From Gonocerus acuteangulatus (Eukaryota > Arthropoda > Insecta > Hemiptera > Coreidae), in NCBI GenBank assembly GCA_946811695.1, contig OX328125.1:48296821-48360820 (forward strand): a stretch of DNA of 64,000 bases, given 5' to 3'. Of the stretch, positions 53,041-64,000 are shown piece after piece. Under the pieces are notes generated by a model. It was not told where the DNA came from, did no database searches, and saw nothing but the letters and a program-made list of their open reading frames with translations. Each line of letters begins with the position of its first letter. Within the stretch, counting starts at the first letter, position 1. Made by a program: the position numbers and the translations under genes.

Positions 53041-53236
53041 TTTTTTTCTAACGGCACATAGGCAGGTAGGCCATTAGCGCCGGGCGATCTATAGGTTCCC
53101 ACACGTCCTAAACATCCATGGTTCAGCAGAGCTCTGAAATAAAAAAAAACCTCGCCCTGCTGCAGGCGAGTCTCGAACCCTTATATCCCGAATGACAATC
53201 CCATGTGTTAACTACAGGAACACGAAGAGATCCTAT
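53041..53236 (-). repeat. SINE-C copy, minus strand
   Basis: On the plus strand TTTCTAACGGCACATAGGCA with GGCCATTAGCGCCGGGC (tail) comes first. CCCTGCTGCAGGCGAGTCTC and a tRNA-like head on the complement (GATCTCTTCGTGTTCC) follow. It resembles 42838-43045. Confidence 0.6.
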
Positions 53237-53965
53237 AATTAATTTTTATTAAAACATTCAGTTTAGTCACCGGTAAGAAGTGAAAAATAGATTAGGAATA
53301 TACCTTTGACTTTCCACAAGGGAAAAAAAAAAAATAAAAAAAAAAATAAATAAGCCATCCTTATCATTCCTTGTTTCCGTTGATACGAAAACGATTCATT
53401 CCACATTACATTGGGAACATCAAGAATACTATAACGCGTACGCGTTAAAAATACTATGATTGTACGCATTAAAGCTTTAAATAATTTTTATTTTATTTAT
53501 TAAAGAGTTCACAACGTGGTGATTTGGTCTTCAATGTGCGAACAAACCTAACAATTATACAGACCCATGTAAACATGACATAAACATGTCTTACAAGTAT
53601 AAACAAGAAAGAACTATGCATAATTGGGAAGATTATTTATAAAATATTAAAGTTTGGCATAAAAAAACAAAAAAAAATCAATAATTAATAAAAATAAAAC
53701 AAAAATAACTAAATTAGAACATTAAAAAATGAAAAATATATAGACATTTTCATGTTAAATAAATTATTAAATTTATTACTCAATTCAAGCTTACGTCAAA
53801 TTTTGGGCTCTCACAAAAATAAGTTAAAATCAGCATGCGAAGAAGTTTTTGCGTTTTTTCTTGGCAGGAATAAGAAGAATTACGCAGTAAGTGACTTCAA
53901 CATAAGTTTCCAGTAGGAATCAAGCTGGTTTAGGAAGCAGTGGCTTCCTGCGGGGGCCATCTGCA

Positions 53966-55560
53966 ATGGATCCTACTAATGCGAGCAGTATCAGCTCCAA
54001 GTAATCACAAACCATCGTTTGCCAATGTGGCAAGACGAAACATAAACCATTCCGTCTCAGTACCTTCCAAAAACCAAGGAATTCTTTTTCCTGCTTTAAA
54101 CGGGGTTCCCATTTCTAAATATATTATTGCAACTGGGGAACTAGTTGGTCCACAGAACGTCATTTTCGCCAGCAGAATTTCAAATAACCGCATCTCCATC
54201 TTTCTGTCTAGTATCAAGTGCGTGGATGAATTCATCTCTGTCCACAAAGGTATTACTATTAATGAAGAATTTGTTCCAGTACGTCCCTTGATTATCCCAT
54301 CCAAGCGGTTAGTGGTTTCCAACGCACCACCGTACATCCCTCATGAACACGTAGAAAACAAACTAAAGGAATTAAACATAACCACTCTCTCAAGTGTCAG
54401 CTTCCTTAGGGTTGGATTAAATAATAAGAATTACGCCCACGTTCTGAGTTCAAGAAGACAAGTTTTCATAAAAAATGTAAATATTGAAATTCCTCCGTCA
54501 TTCTTAATCCAATATGAAGGCTCTAATTACAGGTTATTTTTAAGTGGGGACGACATGAAATGCACAAGATGTGGCGAATCCGGCCACATGAGCTCTAGAT
54601 GTGGCAATATGCAAATAGGCGGTAACCGTATCGGACCTAATTCCTCTACTCGTAAAGTACATAACAACTCGTCCATTGACTGGTGAAACTAAAGTTTTGG
54701 ACATAAACAGTCATGTTGAAATACTTTCGACTCGCAGTGAAACCCCCCAGGAGGCGATAAAGGTACATGATTTAGACCTCGATAAGGTTGCCCAAAACAT
54801 TTGCACTTTAACAACGAAGAAACAGACTTTAGAAACTGCACTTCCCAAGGAAAAGCCGAAAATGGTATCATCAAATGAGCAATATAATAACCCCAATTCA
54901 TCTTACCTAAAAATAGAAGCCACAGACAAAAGCCTACAACGAACTCAGAAAACGCCATCTAAACTGAAGAATACAGCCGGAAATCTCATAATTACGAATG
55001 ATCCAGGAACCCCAGGACGATTCACACCTTCGCGTACTTTCAGCATCGAAGAAGCAAGGCCTTCTATCGAATCGAACATGGATAATTATCCCATAACCTT
55101 CGCACAACTGGAATCACTTCTACAGATGTCATTCGTTGAGAAAAATACATCTAATATACTTTCAGAATTTAGTTCCGATTATGATGGCATCATCAGAATG
55201 TTAGCGGATACTCGAAAACATATTAAGAATAACAGATCGGCAAAAGTCCGCATAACTAAATTTCTGAAATCAATAAGTGCGCTGAATGATTCTTCTTCTC
55301 AAGATTCTCGCCCGATCGACCAAAATATTTCTAAAAGATAACCTAAGTATTCAATGCTATCTAATATCATATGTTCAGCAGTTTGAGAAAATTCGAGGAA
55401 ATCGTTGTATACCACCTACATTAAAGAAAGCACGGAAAGGTGAAGAACGGACCGTTCTGAACCTATTAAACTACCTAGAAGATGCTAGACTATATAATAT
55501 AGAACTATAACCAATCTGCACTGCCAATGACCCGTAAGGGTAGAGGCAGAATAATTAAAA
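53966..55560 (+). pseudogene. LINE ORF1-only element (gag-like with zinc knuckle), frameshifted
   Basis: Segments 53940-54686, 54676-55341 and 55286-55510 form one ORF1-like protein in shifted frames. It starts near the ATG at 53966 (MDPTNASS, broken by a frameshift near 54000). The first part has VGPQNVIFASRISNNRISIF and a CCHC knuckle (CTRCGESGHMSSRC, about 54560). The rest is hydrophilic and ends NLLNYLEDARLYNIEL. ORF1 proteins of I/Jockey-like LINEs have this order. No endonuclease or RT follows. Instead a short 3' tail (ATGACCCGTAAGGGTAGAGG, then AATTAAAATAAAATAAAT) closes the element, so it may be an ORF1-only derivative. Confidence 0.6.
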
Positions 55561-55617
55561 TAAAATAAATTATAGCGTCTTAAAGAAGTTGAAATTTCTT
55601 TTTAAGTTTCTGATATT

Positions 55618-56390
55618 TTAGTCTGTAATCGATTTGTGTACTGTCTTATGTGAGTAGTTCGTGTAAATCATGTGGTATGTCAATGTTTTCTCTCTCTCTC
55701 TCTCTGCAGTATGTAAGCAGATGTTTAATTGTCTACATTTTGATTTGTCCTGATTTTTCATTAAATATGAATGTGTCAAGTGTGAATGTCCAATTCGTAG
55801 TCTAGTAAGTACGACTTCTTCTCGCCTTATATTCCGAATACTGGAACTCCAGGCTTCTATCGTAGGCTTAATCTCCCGTAGCTTGTTGTCTTGTGTGTAT
55901 GTCCAGTCAGTTTGCCACTTGTTCATTATGTGTTGTTTTATGACATTATGTACGTCTAGTCTAGTCATGTCATTAACATCTTCGGTCACTCGTCTCGTTG
56001 CTAATATAGCTTCGTTATCTGCTTCTTCCAGTACTTCTTCCAATGTTGTCATGTCCAAGTATCCATACTAAAGTTACATGAATGTTAGTATCCTGTAGTA
56101 TGTACAGTTGCGATAGTATGCCTGTGATTATTGGATATCTACTGTAAATGTCTGACAGAGAATGAAGAGAGCTCAGTGAGTATGTAAAAATTATTATGTG
56201 TCCATGAGTATTTGTACTATTTGAAAAGACTAAAAGAATTCCGTTTAGTTCTGCTGTGAATGTGCTAGTGTTACTTGGTAATTTTGTGTCGTATGTTCTG
56301 TCGTCCGTCAATGAGCAATGCTGAGCCTGTCCCGTTTCGTGTTTTGGATCCATCTGTGAAAATGAAAAGTGCTTCAGGGTTCTTTGATAT
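55618..56390 (-). pseudogene. LINE (Jockey-like) RNase H and C-terminal fragment
   Basis: The minus strand reads an RNase H start (LFIFTDGSKTRNGTG, about 56375-56330), then STFTAELNGI, WILGHDNIG and a typical tail (LREIKPTIEAWSSS; RREEVVLTRLRIGHSHLTHS). Frames shift at about 56290 and 56030. It is cut on the upstream side by the mariner at 56393. Orientation is opposite to the ORF1 element, so they are separate insertions. Confidence 0.75.
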
Positions 56391-56392
56391 TA

Positions 56393-57288
56393 ATGGGTTG
56401 AGTCAGAAAAAATGACCGTTTACTTTGTGTTTGAACTTTGCATCGTAATTCCTCTCTTATTTACATTTGGGAGCTAAGAATTGTGATAAGAAGTTCATGT
56501 TTGATCCGTTGTGAATCATTTGGTAACTAGCCTTTCTGGGCTCAGTACTTCTATAGCTTACCTCTGTTCACAATGACACTACAGCACGGAATTATCATAA
56601 TTTTGCTTTATTTTTGGAAACGGAAGTTTTCAGCAACTGAAGCCATTCGTTTAGTGGTTGAATTTGAGGATGAAGACTCTTTGAATGAAAGGACAATAAG
56701 AAGTTGGTTCCAAAAATTTAATAAAGGTGATTTGATCCTTGAAAAGAAATCTGTTTCAGTAGTCAACCAGAACGCTCTGCGCACTGCTATTGAAGCCGAT
56801 CCTACAAAAAGCAATTCTAAGAGGTTATATTCAGTACAACTGATGAGAATTTACGATTTTTTGGTTCAGCGGTATCCAGGTTTAGTCAACAGAAAGCAAG
56901 TCTTGTTCCAACCAGATAATGCCAGACCCCACACCTCTCGTCTTACAAGCCAAGAACTACCCGATTTGGATGGAATCGAGCTTCTCCCTCCCCTGGCATA
57001 CAGTCCAGACCTAGCTCCATCAGACTACCACCTGTTCAGATCTATGGCTCATTTCCTTCAAGGAAAAACATTCCACAACTTCAATGAAGTTGAAAATGGG
57101 GTTCGTGAGTTCTTCGATTCTAAACCAAAAGAGTGGTACCATCAAGGATGTCAACAGCTGGCTTCTAGAAGGCCACAAACCATAGGACACAATGGTATAT
57201 ATTTTGATTATTAAAAACCTTGTAAGTAGAAGAAAAATAAACTTTGATTTTTACCTATGAAACGGTCATTTTTTTTTACTCACCCCAT
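56393..57288 (+). mobile_element. Mariner element, internally deleted, with TA target duplication
   Basis: The left end is ATGGGTTGAGTCAGAAAAAA and the right end, as complement, ATGGGGTGAGTAAAAAAAAA. Both continue with TGACCGTTT, and TA flanks at 56391-56392 and 57289-57290. The 213-codon frame (56573-57214) has the helix-turn-helix half (SATEAIRLVVEFEDEDSLNE, then TIRSWFQKFNKGDL). It jumps to the catalytic half (RKQVLFQPDNARPHTS, then YSPDLAPSDYHLFRSM). The stretch with the first catalytic Asp is missing, so at 896 bp it cannot encode an active transposase. Confidence 0.88.
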
Positions 57289-58384
57289 TATTTTATTGAA
57301 GCAATGTGTAGAGTAAAGGTCTTTTTTCTTATGATTTGCAAGGGATATATTAGCATTACAATTTTTTAGACTCCATGATGTATTTCCAAGCAAATCCTGA
57401 CCCACGAATAAGTGAGCTCCTATGAGCATGAATTTCTTCCCTTTTCTCCAAAAGACTTCTGAGTAATTAATTCATAATAACATAGAGTTGAGGCAGAAAT
57501 GAAGAGGAAGTTGACTAATATATAGATAAGTACATTCAGCGATAACTAATGCATTCATTATACTGATAATAGACAAGACATGCTGGAAAGAATTAATGAT
57601 AGTATTTAAAGAAAAGATTGTAGGATACTGACCTTAAAATCATCCTCTGGAGTTGCTCTATTGTTACGCTGACTGGCAAATGTAACAGTCAGCATCTGTT
57701 TCCCAGATTCTCAGAATCTGGTAAAATAGATTCAAACAAGATTAATAAAATTGTTTAATACCACGTTGTCATTCGGAGAAGAGGTGTTTTCTGATAAAAA
57801 TAATTTGTCACTCATAATGAAACGTACACCGCGGAAAACGTTGGATTTGTAAGAAGGAGGATTGGTTTAATACATGCTAAATCTACAAATAATGTAATAA
57901 ACAAATTATCTACGAGGTTAATTCTCGTCTTTAAATTAATGGGTATTTTTAATTTTTCTAAAGGACCCATTTTGCTAACTATTATGTTTTAGCACTTTCC
58001 AAAGGAATAATAGAAGTTAAAAAAATCATCTCCAAGGGTGCTAATAAAACACAAAATATGTTGCGGTTGAAAATAAATAGCTTAATGCTTAGTTAATTGC
58101 ATTAGGGGATCGATGCAGGATGAAAAAACGTCCTTAGGCATATTTTTCGTTTCTGAGAAAAAACGCGAAAACAAAACACTTTTATAAGACCTATTAATAA
58201 ATGTTAAAAACTATATTTATTATACCCCCCCACGACTATCCCCGCCTCCTTTAACCTTCCCTCCCGATAAATGTAGGAGTGAGTATGCCTCTGTTTTTGT
58301 GTGGAATAATGAAATAATAGCTCCACATTTTTGAACCGTCGACTTACCGCAGTCTTTCTACTTATTCCTCCACAATGAACTGTC
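57289..58384. other. No feature recognised
   Basis: AT-rich. 57291 onward may continue the LINE interrupted by the mariner, but this cannot be shown. Confidence 0.4.
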
Positions 58385-58540
58385 GATGTTTTTGAAGAAA
58401 GTCCTTTTGGCACAGAGATTGGGAAGGTGGTTTCAAGTCGACGGTCCTCCAGCCCACTACGGGAGGGCCGTCCGAAATTGGTTGGACACTAACTATCCAG
58501 GGCGATGGATAGGACGTGGTGGGCCGTCCTTTTTTTTTTA
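58385..58540 (+). pseudogene. Tc1/mariner-superfamily transposase fragment
   Basis: The frame reads WFQVDGPPAHYGRAVRNWLD followed by PGRWIGRGGP. This resembles the DDE motif region (QQDGAPAHY...FPGRWIGR.GP) of arthropod mariner-like transposases. Only about 40 residues remain. Confidence 0.6.
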
Positions 58541-58817
58541 CAATTTCTTTATCGGGCCTAAAATTCTTCCTTAACTAATCAAAAATGATATCCAAGAGTG
58601 CTTATGTGAAGAAAATTTTTTTAAATGGGCAAAAATACGACTTTCCGCCTGATGTCCCCATGCTGATTTGAAGATAATTTTTTGAGCGAGCTTCGATTGG
58701 CTCCTTTTTAATTGTTAAGTTTTTTTTGGTCATCCTTCAATACATTTCAAAATTAAACACCATTTCTTTTATCTTTATTTCAAGAAAGTATGAAAAAATA
58801 AATAAATAGGAAAAAAC

Positions 58818-59014
58818 GGGGTCTCCCGTGGTCTAGTGGCTATCGCGCTGGATTCGTAAGCGGGAGATGGTGGGTTCGATTCCCGCCTCCGGCAGGAATT
58901 TTCTCATCTCAGGGCTCGCTGGGAAAATTCCTCGCTGCACCCTGGATGTCGGCGCTAATGACCTAGATGTAGATGCGCCGTAAAAAAAAAAAAAAAAAAA
59001 AAAAATAAAAAAAA
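58818..59014 (+). repeat. tRNA-derived SINE-A, full length (reference copy)
   Basis: The head is GGGGTCTCCCGTGGTCTAGT with box B GGTTCGATTCCCGCCTCCGG. The body is GGCAGGAATTTTCTCATCTC and GGGCTCGCTGGGAAAATTCC. The 3' tail is GGCGCTAATGACC...GATGCGCCGTAAAA with a poly(A) of about 25. Other copies are at 16541, 17183 and 27808, with tails at 18624, 20549, 34201 and 37243. Confidence 0.88.
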
Positions 59015-59720
59015 TATAGGAAAAAACGAACATTTCAGACCATTAAACTTTAAAGTCGTTTTTTCAAACTAGGTTTTTAAATCGGTCCATACTCTGGCTT
59101 CTTTTTGCCCGATCAACTTCAAATTTTTAAAGCAGCTTCCTAATGATATGTTCAAGTAAAGTACGTATGATGTTTTTGATTCATTGAATTATAACGATTT
59201 TCGCCGGATTTTTTTAATAGAAAATAAATAATTGTTTCCCATTTTTGAAAAAATTAATATTTCTTAAGAATCCCGCGTACTTTACTAGATTTAATCTTCT
59301 TCAAAATAATTTTAGTTTTTCGTTCTAGATTAAAAATTGCCGCCTGCAGACTATCGCCCGTGAAAAAAGAGGGTTTCCGTTCGTCAGAAACAGCGCCACC
59401 ATTTTTTTAAAAGAATTAAAAAAAATTTTTTTTTTTAATATTTTGATCTGATATATACCTTTTCGCATAAAGAATTGAAAAATATGAATTAATTTTTTAT
59501 TTAGAAATTCAAGAACACGACTTTTACTTTGATCGCACAAGGTAATCATTTTATTTTTTGTTTGTTTTAAGGCAGTTCAAGCACTTGGGTCATGGATGCC
59601 TATGTATATGTGTGAAATTGAAAATTCATTGACGTAAACATGTAAAAGAGTGTATTATTTGAATCATATACTTAATATTTAATCAATCATATATTTAGTC
59701 AATGAATGTATTTTTATTAG
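59015..59720. other. No feature recognised
   Basis: AT-rich, no gene. A minus-strand frame at 59325-59549 is not supported by any motif. Confidence 0.4.
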
Positions 59721-59724
59721 CACT

Positions 59725-59837
59725 TTCCTCCGAAGGAAAGTAGCTATTGAGGTTGGACTCATGACGGAATTTTTGAAAAATTTCTTCAAATATTTATCGA
59801 TCCTACCTAGTAGACACCGAAAATGACCCCCGTTAAA

Positions 59838-59894
<57 letters not shown>

Positions 59895-60480
59895 TATATA
59901 TATGTGTCTGTTAACACGATAGCGGCCAGAGTTTTTGTTTTTTCGTCACGAAACTTGGTATATAGCATTCAATTAGCAAACGATTGAACGAGTTCGTTAA
60001 CCACCAAAGTCGGTCCACCGGAAGGGGGGGTTTACCCCGAACCCAAAACACTAATTTGACTATGTCAGCCGTAATATTTGTTATATTTAAACGAAACTTG
60101 GTATTCGTAGTGGTAATATAGAGAGAAAAGTGAGATATAAAAATGAACTAAATCGGTTCATTAGAAGGGGGGGTTTACTCCGGACCCACAATACCAATTC
60201 GCCACTACCAGCCGTGATTTTTGGTATATTTCGAAGAAACTCGGTATTCGTCGTGGTAATCCACAGGTAAATAACTGTTGTAAAAATAAACTAAATCGGT
60301 TCATTAGAAGGGGGGGTTTACTCTTGACCCAAATTATTAATATACTCATACCAGTCGTAATTTCTGCTGTATTGTAACGAAACGCGGTATACGTCGTGGG
60401 TAACTCATGAGAAAGAAGTGTTGTAAAAATGAGCTGAATCGGTCAATCGGAAAGCGGGGGTTTAATTTGTAATATATTTC
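59725..60480. repeat. Hairpin + (TA)n + 143-bp core-repeat element
   Basis: A hairpin CTTTCCTCCGAAGGAAAG (59725-59742) is followed by CACCGAAAATGACCCCCGTT. Next come a (TA)n tract (59840-59905) and GTGTCTGTTAACACG. A tandem array then has G-run landmarks GGAAGGGGGGGTTTA (60021), AGAAGGGGGGGTTTA (60163 and 60307) and GGAAAGCGGGGGTTTAA (60449), spaced 142, 144 and 142 bp. The order matches the elements at 41.5 and 43.1 kb, with a different core repeat. Confidence 0.7.
59840..59905. repeat. (TA)n microsatellite
   Basis: A TA tract with one GC interruption, embedded in the element above. Confidence 0.95.
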
Positions 60481-60910
60481 AATAGAAAAGCCCGTCAGAC
60501 GTCGGTTCACAAAGCCGCCGCAAGGAGCGCTTTCTACCACTAGAGTGACTGTATCCTGTTCCTGCGTTAGATCAAAATACGATAATATGAGGTTTTTTGT
60601 ATTTATTACGTAGTGTAATAGGTACCATGTGTAAACATAACTCTGGAAGCAAATTATTAATTGATCAGTTACTCATTACAAATTTAAAAGAGAACTATTC
60701 ATGTTTTTATTTTATTTATGTAGGATATTTTAAGCAAATCGTTCTGGAAAGCAATCTACACTACCCAAATTCTGAGGAAAGTGCTTAGTTATGCAGCTCC
60801 TGCGTGACGGACTTTTTAGTAGTTTTTAATAGTCAGAATAAAATAAAGATAATAAAGGGGCAAAAATACTTTAAAATGTGCTGTAAATGCATACAAGTGT
60901 ATTTGTCGTG

Positions 60911-61316
60911 AAAATTCTAGGAGTTCTAATATTTTACAGAGTGAGAAACTATTCATCATTAAAAGAAAAAAAATAATTTTCGCACAAGATAGTATTACCC
61001 CTTAACTGTTGAATTAAGGCCAGAAGTGAATTACACTGGGTTTTACTCTAGAGAGAGATATGAAGATTATTTTTTTAACATTAAATTAAAGATTTACTTT
61101 TCAGCTCCTTGTCCTAAATCGAGGACCACATCTACGCGAGGAATGCTAGAAGTTAGCCACAGACATAGTATCCTTATATTTCAACATTTCCTTCCACACC
61201 TGTTATTTAATAGGAAAACCTAAATAGTAAAAATTTAGAAATTGGAACAATTTTTTTTTTCTTTTAATGATGAATAGTTTCTCATTCTATAAAATATTAG
61301 ACCTCCTAGAATTTTC
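60911..61316. repeat. Inverted repeat, arms about 70 bp
   Basis: The left arm 60911-60980 (AAAATTCTAGGAGTTCTAAT) and right arm 61251-61316 (complement AAAATTCTAGGAGGTCTAAT) both continue GAGAAACTATTCATCATTAA. The centre is unique. It looks like a MITE or foldback, but the exact ends and target duplication are not clear. Confidence 0.7.
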
Positions 61317-63361
61317 ACATGACATTTAAATTTAAACATTCCTACAATACAGGAAACCCACACTATACTAAATAAATAGTTTTGCTCTTTTATTTTTGTA
61401 ATACAAAACAGACTCCATTATAATTTTTTAGCTTTTTAATACAACTTCAACAACAAATTATTAATATATATATAAATAGGTATCTGCAAAAGCAATACCC
61501 AAAGCGATAGACACTTCATTAACTTAATTTTCAAAATTTATTGGATAAGAAACGAGATCCTCCCGTATTACGGTGAAGTGCCGATTTAAATCCTAACCGA
61601 GGGACTCCCATTATGAACCTTAAATGAAAATGAAATTGTGTGTTTTTGGTTAAATCCGACATTATGCCGGCGAAGCTTTGCTCCATCGGATGACATATCT
61701 TCCATATGTCCACTAGCCTAAATATTAAGGTACTTATTGCTGAAATTAAGATTTGAAAAAATAGTATAATAGTTCCATTTGGCTACATTAATTTTAAAAT
61801 AAAATAGAAAACAAAAATAATGAAAGACTCTTGATGACAATAAAAAACAATTTTTATTGTAATAGCAGCAGTTGATGTTACTTAAACGGTTAATTATTCA
61901 TAGAGTGAGTAGTTGATAATAGTTTCCCAGTAGAATATTTAATTTTTCATTAACGCGCATCTTGCTATATCATCCGTCAAAACCGTTGGCGATAGTTGTT
62001 ATTCCGTTAGGCGAAAACAGGTCATTATGTAGAAGTTGTGTGAGCTTAGAAAATTCCTGGGCAAGACAAAATATTCAATAAACCAAAACTTCAGATAAAT
62101 ACTTATTTCCGCTATTCCGATTTTACTTTAGAGTATTTCTTTCTCGCCAGTTTTTGTATGTTTTGGTTAGTTTTGTTTTAACTCTAGGATGCCAAAGGTG
62201 AATGCGCTGTGATTTCAATTTTTGTTGATTTAGCAGTAGTAAGCTACGGATTGTGCTGGTGAAATGGTTAGTGGTCTGTATGAATAAGAAAAGGCGAATT
62301 TAATAGTTGAAATAATATATAATTTACAAAATGGGTTTAAACTATTATTAATATTTGAACATTGAAGCTTAGGATGAGATGCTGTTGATGATGACATTGG
62401 TGAAGGTGGTTTTGATGGTGAAGGAACTTGAAGATCCTGGGTTGATGATGCTCTAATTTACCTTAAGGTGATGTTGGCCAACATCGTCTTAACAGTCTTT
62501 TTCTCCCAACTCGTGTGGCCCAGCAGGCCTGTGGTGAACTTCTTTAGCCACTCATTGTATATTGAAAAGTCACTGAATAAACTTAAAGAATGTGAGTCAA
62601 CTTGTTCTAGGGAGAAGAGAAGAAAAACTGTCATTTCACTTGTTCTTTTGAATCTTGAGCCTCCAATGAGGTAAGACATGAAGGTTATGAGGGAGAAGGT
62701 TTCTGGGTTGCGACGTCAGAGAGTTCTCTGAACAAAAGGAGTTCGCAGTCACACACTTTTTCAAGGGGGGGGGGCTCTTGGTGTCTGCTCCTAAGTGATT
62801 TATTCCTACGTGCTTCATTTAAGAATATATACATATTATTTTGTGCTCATTATACAGGGTGTCCCACATTGAGATGTCATAACTTTAAGGGTTTATTCTG
62901 CACCTCATTTGTAGTTCAGGGGCGCAGAAATGAGCGTCCTATCTCATCATGTAGCAGAGCTATTCAAACTTTTGTATATTTTCAAAACTATTGGGTTTTC
63001 TTATGAAAACCTGCGTTTTCCGGATTTCAGGTCTATGTATCGTAAATGACGACCACATTTTTAGAATCTACATTAAATTTCCAATAAGAAACACCAGTTA
63101 TTGAAATGTTGTCATGTAAATTAGGAGCTACACTAAGAGCCATATAGATGTGAACTATTTTTATTAGGATTTTCTTAACTAATTCAATATTTTCTTAATC
63201 AGCTATTTGTAGACTAAGCGGTTTGCCTCCGCCTCAAAAGTTGCCTTATTTAATGAGCTTTTTGGGGCTTTTTTGGTACCCTGTTGTTTTAAAAACAAAA
63301 ATTATTTAAGCCTATTTTTTTGTTTTCTAAGTCAAAACCAAGACATTTGCTTTAGTGCGAA
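61317..63361. other. No gene recognised; one possible transposon end
   Basis: 62855-62875 reads ACAGGGTGTCCCACATT, a word typical of Tc1/mariner-like termini, but I see no partner. The GAT/GGT-rich stretch at 62375-62450 is low complexity. Confidence 0.35.
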
Positions 63362-64000
63362 GAAGCCATTACCAACACATTATTTAATTTCACGCGAATA
63401 TGGTATGTCCCATCCTTCCAACATTAGGTACACACACTTTTTGCTCTGATTAAGGATTAGGGGACACCTTCGAAACAGTAAAAGATGACAGAATAACATT
63501 TTGTAAATAATCACAATTATTGCTAACATAATAAATACAGATGTTATATTTTTATGCTTAGAAGGTCTTATTTTATGAAATTTCCATTTTTAAGAGAAGT
63601 ATAATAGTCTTTTCATATAAATATATTTTTTTCGCTTTATATTTGCAGGAGAGAATTTTTTTAATACAATTTCTAATGATTGTAATAAATAACCCAGTTA
63701 CTTATAAGCAATAACTTATAAATAGAAATTGTAGTGTCTAATTTTATTAAATAGAATAGAATTAAAAATATACATTTAATAGAACAAGACCCTCAAAGTG
63801 TAAAAATATAAGATCTTTATTTATTGTGTTAAAATAATAACAATAATTGTGATTATTTCCAAAATGTTCTTCTGTCATCTTTCACTCTTTCCAAGGTGTC
63901 CCCTAATCCTTAATCAGAGCCAAAAGTGTGTGTACCTAATGCTGGAACGATGGGACATCACCATATTCGCGTGAAATTAAATAATGTGTTCAGAATGGCT
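63362..64000. mobile_element. Foldback element, right end cut by the window
   Basis: The left arm 63362-63540 and right arm 63800-64000 are inverted copies over about 175 bp. Shared words include ATTTCACGCGAATATGGT, TTAGGTACACACACTTTT, GATTAAGGATTAGGGGACAC and ATAATCACAATTATTG. The centre is AT-rich. The right arm reaches the window edge, so full length is unknown. Confidence 0.8.

Overview
The window is AT-rich animal genomic DNA, most likely from an arthropod and possibly a chelicerate. The evidence is spliced genes with GT-AG introns, metazoan orthologues, and a dense mix of gypsy, copia, LINE, Penelope, mariner, piggyBac and tRNA-derived SINE sequences plus long (TA)n arrays. The chelicerate guess rests only on my impression that the LINE ORF1 type at 54 kb is common in spider genomes.

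Host genes: (1) the last two exons of an ACSF2-like acyl-CoA synthetase (2669-2989, +); (2) the 3' part of an unrecognised spliced gene (4445-7261, -); (3) a GCHFR (GTP cyclohydrolase I feedback regulator) homologue with an unusual hydrophobic C-terminal tail (12879-14545, -); (4) a complete eight-coding-exon RNF14-type RBR E3 ubiquitin ligase (15921-25750, +); (5) a complete four-exon MORN4/retinophilin homologue (29046-36963, +). GCHFR and RNF14 are divergently arranged about 1.4 kb apart. An acidic single-exon ORF (10390-10848, -) may also be real. These genes work in unrelated processes (lipid activation, tetrahydrobiopterin control, ubiquitination, membrane or photoreceptor scaffolding), and I see no functional cluster.

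Layout: 0-2.5 kb is a gypsy 3' half and LTR inserted in a copia gag fragment, inside an ACSF2 intron. 4.4-14.5 kb holds genes 2 and 3 with SINEs, a piggyBac MITE and three members of a modular terminal-inverted-repeat (TIR) family. 15.9-25.8 kb is RNF14, with a piggyBac remnant, MITEs and SINEs in its introns. 29-37 kb is MORN4, whose third intron holds a whole copia element (30450-36204) that itself contains a MITE, a SINE tail, a gypsy integrase fragment and a (TA)n tract. 37-64 kb has no gene I can recognise. It is a repeat landscape: a foldback with a nested Harbinger-like MITE, elements combining hairpin, microsatellite and core repeats, a Penelope 3' end plus a Penelope-derived inverted-repeat element with hammerhead-like cores, a 45-bp minisatellite, an ORF1-only LINE, a deleted mariner, a 143-bp tandem array and further foldbacks.

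The most notable signals are the modular TIR family with 8-bp target duplications, the Penelope-derived hammerhead-like element, the tailed GCHFR, and the Helentron-like architecture of the repeats at 41-43 and 59-60 kb. All coordinates come from reading the sequence by eye. Family assignments rest on motifs, not on database searches.
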